A stretch of DNA of 23,820 bases from Spirochaetota bacterium (GTDB lineage Bacteria > Spirochaetota > Leptospiria > Turneriellales > Turneriellaceae): contig CAUJII010000055.1 in NCBI GenBank assembly GCA_963205035.1, positions 1 to 23,820 on the forward strand, written 5' to 3'. Positions 14,364 through 21,721 of this stretch are shown one piece after another. Numbering within the stretch: the first letter of the stretch is position 1; the number at the start of each line of letters is the position of its first letter. Below the pieces are notes generated by a model, which saw only the letters and a list, made by a program, of their open reading frames with translations, was not told the DNA's origin and did not search any database. The position numbers were made by a program, and so were the translations under genes.

Positions 14364-15374
14364 TCATGGCCCTATGTATTTCTTTTTTGCGGCATTGTGC
14401 TCTTTATATGTCTTAGAGAAATAGTGTGCGTCGTCGCCTTTCAGCACAAAGAATTTGTAATCTGTTTTTTTGGGGTTAACCGTTGCGTCGAGTGCTGCAA
14501 GACCTGGCGAACCAATCGGGCCGGGAGGCAACCCTCGTACTTTGTATGTATTGTACGGCGATTGAACCTCTAAGTCTTTGTAAAATAGTCGCGCCTTCGG
14601 CTTTTCAAAAAGATATTGCACTGTCGCGCACGACTCGAGAGGTTCGTTGTCGCGCAACCTGTTATGAAAAACCGCTGCGATGAGTGCGCGCTCTTCTTTG
14701 AGCTTCGCTTCGCGTTCGACGATGCTCGCAAGAATCACCGTTTCGTGGATCTTTCTGGGGTCGGTAGGAAAATTTTTCACCTCTTTAATTTTTTCAAAGA
14801 AGTGCTCCACCATATGCTCGATAATCTTTTCCTTTGGATATCCCGGAGGAAGGTTGTACGTATCGGGAAAGATATAGCCTTCGACACTCATCGCGGGGAT
14901 TTTGAATTTCTCTAAGATGGATTTCTTCGAGGCATATTGTAAGAACTCGTCACGCGAACCGAAGAATTTCTTCTGAACAAATAAGTCGGCGATTTGACGA
15001 TCGTTGAGCCCTTCAGCAATCGTGATGCTAATTGTTTTTGTCTTACCGCTTGTAATGGCGCGGGCCACTTGCGAAGCAGACATGCCATCGGTCAGGTCAT
15101 AGATGCCGATCTTGATTTTCTGTGCCTTGCCCACAAGGCGCATATAGAGCTTGAAAAAATAGGGACTCCGTATAAGACCCACTTCTGACAAACGCTCGGT
15201 TACTTTGTTCAAGTTCGCGCCTGCCTTGACTGCAAAATCGACTTGCTTTGCTCCGTCGGAAACCGACCGCAACGACAAAAACATAACGAGGGAAAGTATC
15301 AATACGACACCCACGAGGATTGAACCACCTAAAACCCAAACTTTGCGGAAACTCTGCTTTGTATCTTGAAGCAT
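14364..15374 (-). CDS. mltG: Endolytic murein transglycosylase MltG
   Basis: A 336-residue YceG-type enzyme that cuts nascent peptidoglycan glycan strands in the periplasm, anchored by one N-terminal membrane helix (about residues 12-36). It has a LysM-like segment (about 48-115), VEGYIFPDTY (164-173), LASIVEREAK with the catalytic glutamate near residue 220, and SPYNTYKVRGLPPGPIGSPG. I start it at the ATG at 15374 because AAGGAG lies just upstream (minus strand, about 15383-15378); the frame stays open to a TTG at 15389, which would add only five residues and bury that site. It lies 38-53 bases from the divergent transglycosylase gene at 15428. Confidence 0.94.
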   Translation of the reverse strand: MLQDTKQSFRKVWVLGGSILVGVVLILSLVMFLSLRSVSDGAKQVDFAVKAGANLNKVTERLSEVGLIRSPYFFKLYMRLVGKAQKIKIGIYDLTDGMSASQVARAITSGKTKTISITIAEGLNDRQIADLFVQKKFFGSRDEFLQYASKKSILEKFKIPAMSVEGYIFPDTYNLPPGYPKEKIIEHMVEHFFEKIKEVKNFPTDPRKIHETVILASIVEREAKLKEERALIAAVFHNRLRDNEPLESCATVQYLFEKPKARLFYKDLEVQSPYNTYKVRGLPPGPIGSPGLAALDATVNPKKTDYKFFVLKGDDAHYFSKTYKEHNAAKKKYIGP

Positions 15375-15427
15375 GCTCTCCTTAGACAAGTGATTGACAT
15401 GCTGTAAAGCGTCATCAGCGTCTTGCT

Positions 15428-17656
15428 ATGGCCTTGACCCAGATGAAGCTGAGGAGTTATCTTTTGAATTTTAATCTTCTTTTTGGAATTTTTCTTTTTT
15501 GCGCTGCCGGGTGCCGTTCTGCTGGCAGCGTAAGTTTCGAGCGTTACGCAGGCAAACTTGCAGAAGCCCCCAACGGCTATCTCTCTTTTTATGCCGCCGC
15601 GATCGAGGCAGACCTAAAAACCGAGACTGAGACCAAGAGGCGAAACTACTTTCTTGCGGCGATGGCCGAGCCCGACACCTCGCTGAATTGCGCGTCGTGG
15701 GATTGCTTCTCGAAAACGTTGAGTGAGATCAAAGAGGCGAAGCGTTCTCCACTTTACCCCTTCGCCATTTTTCATTTGGCTGAGATTGCAAACCATGAAA
15801 ACGAATTCGCAGAAGGTTTGAAGCTCCTCGCCCTCATCGACGCCGCGCCGCCTCCGTTGATGCGGAAGGCTTCGCTCCTCAAGGGCTCGCTATTAAAAGC
15901 GAATGGCGCCGAACGCAGCTTGCGAGCGAGACATTGGAAAGCGCACGCATCTGACTTTGACGACGCAGCATCGCTCTATTACGCCGCGCACGGTTTTTAC
16001 CTTTCGGGGAATTCGCAAGACGTGCAACGTCTATCATGGCTTGCTCTCGAAAAACCCGAGGCAGATTTTCCCTTTGCGCAAAGTGGGCTTCTGCTGCGCA
16101 ATATACTCGGTGCGAAAATCGATCTGTGGCAAGACACCCACCAAAAAATTCGCCTCATGGAAGCGTTGCGTGTTGGAAAAGATAAAAGCACTGCGATGAG
16201 ACTTTTTACGCAACTAAGAAAAGCGTCAATCCCACCAGAAGATGCGCTGCTCTTTGCGTCTTACGCCGCACGGCTCTTGATCGACAAAAAAGATTTTAGA
16301 AATGCGGCGCATTTTGTTAATGAAGCGGGTCTTGCTTTCTTCGCCGATGCGAATGAAAGCGCGGCGCTCGATATTTGCGAGAGGTTCTTAAAGAAGAAAC
16401 AATATCCTCTCGTCCGTTCGCTCTACAAAATCAAGACTCCCACGAAGGCGTCTGAGCAGTGCCTATTGAGAGAAGCGCAGCGCTCATCGAGTTTCACCGC
16501 AACGAACCGCGCAATCGCTTTGGAGTATTTGAAAAACTTTGATGGGGCATCGACTCTTGCGGAACGAATCGCGCTCCGGTCGTGTTTTCAGATGCAAAAA
16601 AATAATGCGCACACGCTCGACATTCCCTGTCTTGAAGATTTGCGCCTCGCCACTGAAGGTCGCCCCACGGGCGCGGCAGCACGGTATTTCTTGGCGCGTC
16701 ATTATGATGAAAAAAATGCAGTTAAAGAAGTCCATACGCTTCTTTCTGAAATCGCCGCACACTACGCCGACGATTATTATTACTACCATCTCACCGAAAG
16801 GCCGCTGAAAGAACAGATGGCGTGGGCTAAAACTTTCGAGGCGCCTTCTTCGCGCGAAGGCAAACTTTTGAAAGCACTCCTCATGCGAGACCTGACGCAG
16901 GCAAAGGATCTTCACGAAAACTCCGAGCTCAAAGATTTTTTCAAGAGAACGCAAGAGCGTATGGCGGATTTATCCCATAACCAAAGCCTTGCACTCCTGT
17001 TGCTCGCCGCAGACAGCCGCAGTGAAATGCGCGAACTTTTGCGCAGTGAAAAGAAGCCGGAAATTTACGAGACTCTTTTCGCGCTGGGTCTTCTCGCGAA
17101 AAAGAGCGACATCGCGCTCTTTGCAATCAAGCAACAAATCCGCTTTCAAAAATTACGATTGTTTCTTTTTGAAATTCCGCTTGAAGTGCGCGAGCACCTT
17201 TATCCCACAACCTACGGAATGTTTGTTGAAAAATACGCAGCCGAGAACCGGCTCGAAAAGGCAGAGGTCTTCGCGTTAATTCGTCAAGAGTCGCAGTTTT
17301 TCGCGGGAGCCATAAGCAGCGCCAAAGCGCAAGGCCTCATGCAAATCATGCCCGCCACGGGTAAACCGCTTGCAGCGCGCGCCGGTTTGAAAACTTATAG
17401 CCTCTTAGACCCTGAAACAAATATTCGGCTGGGGACAAGTTTTATGCGCGACATTAAAGATAACTACGCCGCAGATTTCACAGGCCTCGCGATTGCATAC
17501 AACGCGGGTCCCGGCAGACTCATCCAATGGAAGAAGAAATATAGCCGGGACGACGATATTTTTCTTGAAGAAGTGCCGTTTCAAGAAACCTACCATTATT
17601 TGCGCATTCTCTTGGCGGATAGAGCGCTCTACCGCGTGCTGTTGAACGAAAAATGA
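15428..17656 (+). CDS. Lytic transglycosylase lipoprotein (SLT domain)
   Basis: A 742-residue predicted lipoprotein. The first 29 residues carry a hydrophobic run and lipobox ending in CAAGC, so lipidation at Cys29 is likely. The long middle (about 35-590) is alpha-helical and repeat-like (TPR/superhelix-type, as in Slt70). The C-terminal SLT domain (about 605-735) has IRQESQF with catalytic Glu621, GLMQIMPAT, AYNAGPGR and ETYHYLRILL. It would cleave peptidoglycan with 1,6-anhydro product from the outer membrane inner face. An in-frame ATG at 15443 is an alternative start; neither has a clear ribosome binding site. Its stop overlaps the next start by four bases. Confidence 0.9.
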   Translation: MALTQMKLRSYLLNFNLLFGIFLFCAAGCRSAGSVSFERYAGKLAEAPNGYLSFYAAAIEADLKTETETKRRNYFLAAMAEPDTSLNCASWDCFSKTLSEIKEAKRSPLYPFAIFHLAEIANHENEFAEGLKLLALIDAAPPPLMRKASLLKGSLLKANGAERSLRARHWKAHASDFDDAASLYYAAHGFYLSGNSQDVQRLSWLALEKPEADFPFAQSGLLLRNILGAKIDLWQDTHQKIRLMEALRVGKDKSTAMRLFTQLRKASIPPEDALLFASYAARLLIDKKDFRNAAHFVNEAGLAFFADANESAALDICERFLKKKQYPLVRSLYKIKTPTKASEQCLLREAQRSSSFTATNRAIALEYLKNFDGASTLAERIALRSCFQMQKNNAHTLDIPCLEDLRLATEGRPTGAAARYFLARHYDEKNAVKEVHTLLSEIAAHYADDYYYYHLTERPLKEQMAWAKTFEAPSSREGKLLKALLMRDLTQAKDLHENSELKDFFKRTQERMADLSHNQSLALLLLAADSRSEMRELLRSEKKPEIYETLFALGLLAKKSDIALFAIKQQIRFQKLRLFLFEIPLEVREHLYPTTYGMFVEKYAAENRLEKAEVFALIRQESQFFAGAISSAKAQGLMQIMPATGKPLAARAGLKTYSLLDPETNIRLGTSFMRDIKDNYAADFTGLAIAYNAGPGRLIQWKKKYSRDDDIFLEEVPFQETYHYLRILLADRALYRVLLNEK

Positions 17657-19509
17657 CGCCACAGAAATTACTCCACGTTGCAAAAAAAAGTCCACTCTTT
17701 CATTCGATTGGCGAAAAGCAGCTTAAGACCATCTTAAAAGAATTTCGTATTTTACAAATTCACAAAGGCGATATTTTATTTCGAGCAGAAGAGCGAAGTC
17801 GAGTCATGTATGTCGTCATCGACGGGAAGCTCCGTCTTGAGAAAAAGAACGAACAGAACCGCACCGTGGGCCTTGCGTCGCTTTCACCGGGTGAGGTCGT
17901 CGGTGAAGTCGCCGTTCTGACCCGCAGCAAGCACTCGGGCCAAGTGCGCGCCATTACCGATGCAAGTCTCGCCGTTATTAACAAAGCCGACCTCGAACGT
18001 GTTTTGAAAAAGTTTCCGCGTGTGCTGCGCAACCTCACTCAAATCGAAGCGCTCAGACTGCGCCGGAACATTGTCAGAGACCCTCAAAAACATAAGGAGC
18101 TTGGGTTTGTGCTCCACCTTTATTGTGTAAAAGGCCGCGACTTTAATCTGGTGGAAAACGAGACGCGTAAGGCCATCGAGAATGAAGATTTGCCTTCGTT
18201 TGTCATAATGAACACCGACCGCTTGCAAGCAATTCAAGAGGACACGGTGGCGATTCGCGCGCAGGTCAACAAGGCGCTGATGCACCACAACTCGGCTTAC
18301 CTTTCCGTTTGCCTTGAAGACTTGAACGAGAAGGCGTTGCAAGCACTTCTTCTCATGGCAGATAGACTTGTGCTCACGCTTTCAGAAGATATGCTCTCGG
18401 TGCGCCAAGTCTCTGAAACGCTGAAGAATAAAAAACTGAAAGAGCGCGCTGCCGCAATTTCTGTGGGAGTTTTTCTTGTGCACCGAGCGTCGACACAGGG
18501 TGCGACGGTGCGCGAAATTGAAGAGACGCTTGGGTTGCAGGTCAGGTTTCGCCTGCGACTCGATAAAGATTTTTGGTCGAAGCAAGAAGTCCACGGTATT
18601 CAAATGCAGTCGACTACGATGGCTCGTATTGTGTGCGATTCGAGCCAGGGGATTGCTTTCGGCGGCGGCGGTGCGCGTGCGCTCACAGAGATTGGAGTCA
18701 TTGCCGAACTCGAACGAAACAACATGGAATTTGACCATGTCGCTGGAACGAGTATGGGCGCTCTCATTGCCGCCTTCTATGCGCAGGGGCTGACCTCGCG
18801 TGAGATGAGCGAAAGGTTTCAAGAGTTCTTGCCTTCAGATAAGGGGCTCTTGCATTACAGTCTGCCGTTTATTTCGTTTTTTAGCGATAGAAGCATGAAT
18901 AATATTCTGCGCAGACTTTTCGGCAAGACACGCATCGAAGACCTCCCACGCCCCTTAACGATAATAGCCGCCGATTTAATCAGCGGGCGTGAAATCCGTT
19001 TTAAGAAAGGGCTCGTGAGACGCGCGCTCCGCGCAAGCATGAGCCTACCTGTAGTTTTTCCGCCGGTGAGGTACCGAGGCTATTACTTAGTCGATGGCGG
19101 TGCCATAAACAACGTGCCGGGAAATGTGTTGCGCGACCAAGGCGCAACCCGCGTCTTGGGAGTGAACTGCACGCCGCTCGAAGACAACAGCATCAACCAA
19201 TACTTTGAAGAGACGAATCTTTTTCAAATCTTAAAACCCGGCGATAGTCTGTGGGTGAAGATTCGGCGCGTCTTCAAAGCCATTGTACTCTTTCTCTCGC
19301 GCCCGCCTATTTTGCAAATCGCGAACCGCGCAATGAACCTCGAAGGCTCTGAACTCATCAGGCAAAAAGAACGCGAATTCGATTTGCTTTTGAGCCCCGA
19401 CGTATCGCGCTTCGGCCTTTTCGATTTCGACCGCCGTGAAGAAATTGTCGATGTGGGTCGCTACCATACGCGCAGCCATACGCGCAATTTGAAACGACTC
19501 TTCCGTTAG
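17653..19509 (+). CDS. CNBD-patatin serine esterase, NTE-like
   Basis: A 618-residue protein. Residues 10-125 form a cyclic-nucleotide-binding-like domain (LFHSIGEKQL, RVMYVVIDGKLRLE, GEVVGEVAVL). Residues 145-320 are a regulatory linker like that of neuropathy target esterase, and 330-520 a patatin phospholipase domain with oxyanion loop GGGGARA from 337, nucleophile Ser367 in GTSMG and Asp481 in VDGGAINN. It probably hydrolyses lysophospholipids or phospholipids at a membrane. The cassette Arg of true cNMP binders is replaced by His94 (SKHSG), so cNMP binding is doubtful, as in NTE. It starts at an ATGA overlap with the transglycosylase, suggesting coupled translation. Confidence 0.9.
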   Translation: MTPQKLLHVAKKSPLFHSIGEKQLKTILKEFRILQIHKGDILFRAEERSRVMYVVIDGKLRLEKKNEQNRTVGLASLSPGEVVGEVAVLTRSKHSGQVRAITDASLAVINKADLERVLKKFPRVLRNLTQIEALRLRRNIVRDPQKHKELGFVLHLYCVKGRDFNLVENETRKAIENEDLPSFVIMNTDRLQAIQEDTVAIRAQVNKALMHHNSAYLSVCLEDLNEKALQALLLMADRLVLTLSEDMLSVRQVSETLKNKKLKERAAAISVGVFLVHRASTQGATVREIEETLGLQVRFRLRLDKDFWSKQEVHGIQMQSTTMARIVCDSSQGIAFGGGGARALTEIGVIAELERNNMEFDHVAGTSMGALIAAFYAQGLTSREMSERFQEFLPSDKGLLHYSLPFISFFSDRSMNNILRRLFGKTRIEDLPRPLTIIAADLISGREIRFKKGLVRRALRASMSLPVVFPPVRYRGYYLVDGGAINNVPGNVLRDQGATRVLGVNCTPLEDNSINQYFEETNLFQILKPGDSLWVKIRRVFKAIVLFLSRPPILQIANRAMNLEGSELIRQKEREFDLLLSPDVSRFGLFDFDRREEIVDVGRYHTRSHTRNLKRLFR

Positions 19510-19648
19510 GGAGAGATTCATAAAAATTCCTGTTTTTGTGGTAGTTATTACAAAATTCGCGCTTTTTTTGGTTTTTGAAAAAAAAATTCAAGTTTCGTGA
19601 GAAAAAAACACGGTTTCTCGGTATTTAATATATAGAGGGGGAGTATTT
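19510..19648 (+). promoter_or_regulatory. A/T-tract spacer upstream of the 19649 gene
   Basis: This 139-base spacer has A and T tracts (19563-19586), a weak inverted repeat GAGAAA/TTTCTC (19599-19604 and 19614-19619) and an AT-rich stretch TATTTAATATATAG before the strong ribosome binding site AGAGGGGGA (19634-19642). It must contain the promoter of the next gene, but I see no clear -35/-10 pair. No convincing terminator follows the patatin gene. Confidence 0.35.
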
Positions 19649-20221
19649 ATGGAATACCATCAGACATCGGTTTCGCTGCGTGAGAAGTCGTATCGACGAC
19701 TCAAGGCTGCGCAACTCATTTTCGCTCGGCATGGGATTAAATGGGGCGAGGGAGAGATTATTTCGCGGCTCTGCAAAGAGACTGTTTTGCGCTACAGGTC
19801 CGGCGGTCCATGGACAGTATCCGCACGTCGGTACAATATCCAGACTGACGAGACTAAATATGTCATCAGGCCCTGGCGAGTTGATAAGAACCTCTACGGC
19901 GTGCTTTGGCAGAGGACGATTCATTCGGGCGAGTCGGTTTCGCGGTTCGTCGACTTTGCGATTCGGGTGTTTATGCCGCGGTTTGTCGAGATGTATCTAC
20001 ACACCCCTCGGCGCGGGTCGGCGTTCTCAGCGCGAAATCACCATTTCTGGGCGGCGCGGTATGCCCGGCGCAAGAGTTTTCCTGACTATTTTATTAACTA
20101 CCAAAAAGGCACTGAAAAAAATGAGAACGGTGGGCTCGAAACGGCCCGGAAGGCGATTCTCATCGCGAAAAAAGACCTTTCGTACGCTGAATACATCCAC
20201 TGCCTACGAACGTGCATTTAG
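19649..20221 (+). CDS. Unrecognised 190-residue protein
   Basis: A 190-residue protein with a strong ribosome binding site (AGAGGGGGA, seven bases before the ATG) and its own terminator, so it is real and likely a single-gene unit. No signal peptide or membrane helix is seen. It opens TSVSLREKSYRRLKAAQLIF and has aromatic, arginine-rich middle parts (RYNIQTDETKYVIRPWRV) then SVSRFVDFAIRVFMPRFVE. The arrangement, a basic start and a later 'SR-x-x-x-F' helix, loosely recalls the DUF1564 proteins of Leptospira, which may be DNA-binding. This similarity is a guess. A 182-residue frame overlaps it in another frame (19680-20228), Ser/Arg/Gly-rich and judged a shadow. No function is assigned. Confidence 0.75.
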   Translation: MEYHQTSVSLREKSYRRLKAAQLIFARHGIKWGEGEIISRLCKETVLRYRSGGPWTVSARRYNIQTDETKYVIRPWRVDKNLYGVLWQRTIHSGESVSRFVDFAIRVFMPRFVEMYLHTPRRGSAFSARNHHFWAARYARRKSFPDYFINYQKGTEKNENGGLETARKAILIAKKDLSYAEYIHCLRTCI

Positions 20222-20235
20222 CGCGTGATTTTTTT
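20210..20235 (+). terminator. Intrinsic terminator overlapping the stop of the 19649 gene
   Basis: ACGTGC (20210-20215), loop ATTTA, GCGCGT (20221-20226) is a 6-base-pair stem with one G-U pair, followed by GA and seven Ts (20229-20235). The loop and right arm include the stop codon TAG (20219-20221), so the terminator starts inside the coding sequence. Confidence 0.7.
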
Positions 20236-20281
20236 AGCGGCGTGTGAAGGCACGCGATGTGCTGAAACTTCGCCGCCGCCA

Positions 20282-20310
20282 CGGCTTGCATTGAGCCGGT
20301 CGAAGTGATG
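20282..20310. repeat. Candidate dispersed intergenic repeat
   Basis: CGGCT (20282-20286), seven bases, AGCCG (20294-20298), then GTCGAAGTG. TTGAGCCGGTCGAAGTG closely resembles the TTGAGCCTGTCGAA-type intergenic repeat found in many bacterial genomes. A single copy is in this window, so the repeat status is inferred. Confidence 0.35.
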
Positions 20311-20334
20311 TCGTCTTTGCGGCGTGCGCGACGC

Positions 20335-21714
20335 CTATCTACTCACCACAATCTTACCGCGCATAGCTTCAAGCATCGCGCTCTCGAAGTCGTCGTTCGA
20401 CGCGTAGCAATCACCAAAAACAGAATACCAATACTTCGCTTCTTCCATGCACAGATAAAAAAAGACCGACGAGTGCCAAGGTTTCAAAAATCCATACACC
20501 GTGCTGAAGAGCTCTTCTTTGATAGCCGCCGGGTAAGTGAGCTTGCCTTCGGGATTTTCGGCTGTCAGATTTTTCGTCACCATCGTTTGAAATCCGCCCG
20601 CACGGATTTTCTTGCGCACACTGCGTGGGATTGTCAAACTTCCCAAAGAGACATACACAATATTTTTTGCGTCAAACTCTGAAAGAAGCCGCTCGCAAAG
20701 CACCCTGTATTCATTCTGCCAACCTGCGAAATGAACTATCGGATGCAGGTGAAATCCCACTTTGAAACCGAGGGCAATCATCTTGTGCGCGGCGGCAAGC
20801 CTGCGTTCTAAAGGAGCCGTGTGCAGCTCTTCGGCATCGATAAAAACTTGTGGATTAACAGACCAACTAAAAAACATATTCTGCGGCAAAGCCGTGGCAT
20901 CTTTTCGGTGTGTCTCTTCAAACCACGCCGTGTTGGAGGATTTACTTTTGAACTCCAGAAAAATGTTTTTGTGTGTGTGACAAAATTCCGTGAGAGCATC
21001 CAAGATACCAAATTTATTACCGACCAGAAGCGAATCGGAGGACTGCCCTGTGCCGACGTGATAGAATCGGTTGGGATCGAAGGTGAGCGAGCGGAGTTTC
21101 TCCGCAAGGTTTCTGTCGACCTGCACGTTGTCGTTCGAGAACATCGTTTGTATAGCGCAGTAATTGCACCCCAAAGCGCAATCGGTGACAGCGTCGATTG
21201 TCTTGAGGTTGCAGCAGACGGTCTTTTCCGACGCAACGGGGCAGTCGCCGTACACTTGGTTTTGCTTCTCGTGTGCTACAACACGGCCGGGGAATTTTTT
21301 CTCGGGCGTTTTCTCGCGTGCTCGGTAGTCGGGATCTTCTTTCTTAAGTTTTTCTACGGCATCGATGAAGAAAGAAACCCAGTCTCGATCCTGCGCGTTG
21401 GCACGGTTATTCACTTTCTCTGTGACTTCTTCGACAGTAACCCCACCCCATTGAGCTAAATCGATAACTGCTTCTGTGAAAAGTCGTGCGTTTGAAAAGG
21501 ATGCGCTGTGCTCTCTCAATGCGGCTTCAACGAAGACTTGCATTTGCTGCGGCAAGCGTTCAAACCCGGCTGCCGTCTTGGGGTCAAAGCGTGGTTTTGT
21601 TTGTATAGCAGACGGAGCGATAATACACAAAGATAAATAAAAAATTGCGTTCGGGCAAAAATCATAACCAAACTCGGACTTGACGCAGTGATTATTCACT
21701 AAAGCCTGCGGCAC
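20335..21714 (-). CDS. Radical SAM protein of the spore photoproduct lyase family
   Basis: Up to 459 residues. The radical SAM cluster motif C-x3-C-x2-C is at 179, 183 and 186 (TDCALGCNYC), which binds the [4Fe-4S] used to cleave S-adenosylmethionine. The surrounding pattern (EKTVCCNLKTIDAVTDC, FYHVGTGQSSDSLL, FFSWSVNP, RLAAAHKMIALGFKVGFHLHPI) is that of SplB-like proteins, which repair the thymine spore photoproduct in Bacillus. The organism is not thought to sporulate, so the role here is unknown. The first ~28 residues are not family-like, and a start nearer to 21630 (TTG, then a family-like FERLPQQMQ) is plausible. The gene is convergent with the 19649 gene and diverges from 21722. Confidence 0.83.
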   Translation of the reverse strand: MPQALVNNHCVKSEFGYDFCPNAIFYLSLCIIAPSAIQTKPRFDPKTAAGFERLPQQMQVFVEAALREHSASFSNARLFTEAVIDLAQWGGVTVEEVTEKVNNRANAQDRDWVSFFIDAVEKLKKEDPDYRAREKTPEKKFPGRVVAHEKQNQVYGDCPVASEKTVCCNLKTIDAVTDCALGCNYCAIQTMFSNDNVQVDRNLAEKLRSLTFDPNRFYHVGTGQSSDSLLVGNKFGILDALTEFCHTHKNIFLEFKSKSSNTAWFEETHRKDATALPQNMFFSWSVNPQVFIDAEELHTAPLERRLAAAHKMIALGFKVGFHLHPIVHFAGWQNEYRVLCERLLSEFDAKNIVYVSLGSLTIPRSVRKKIRAGGFQTMVTKNLTAENPEGKLTYPAAIKEELFSTVYGFLKPWHSSVFFYLCMEEAKYWYSVFGDCYASNDDFESAMLEAMRGKIVVSR

Positions 21715-21721
21715 TCAAGCA

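Noticed and set aside
19680..20228. 182-codon frame overlapping the 19649 gene in another plus frame
   Set aside because: Arg/Ser/Gly-rich without domain logic; the 19649 frame has the strong ribosome binding site and the terminator at its stop.
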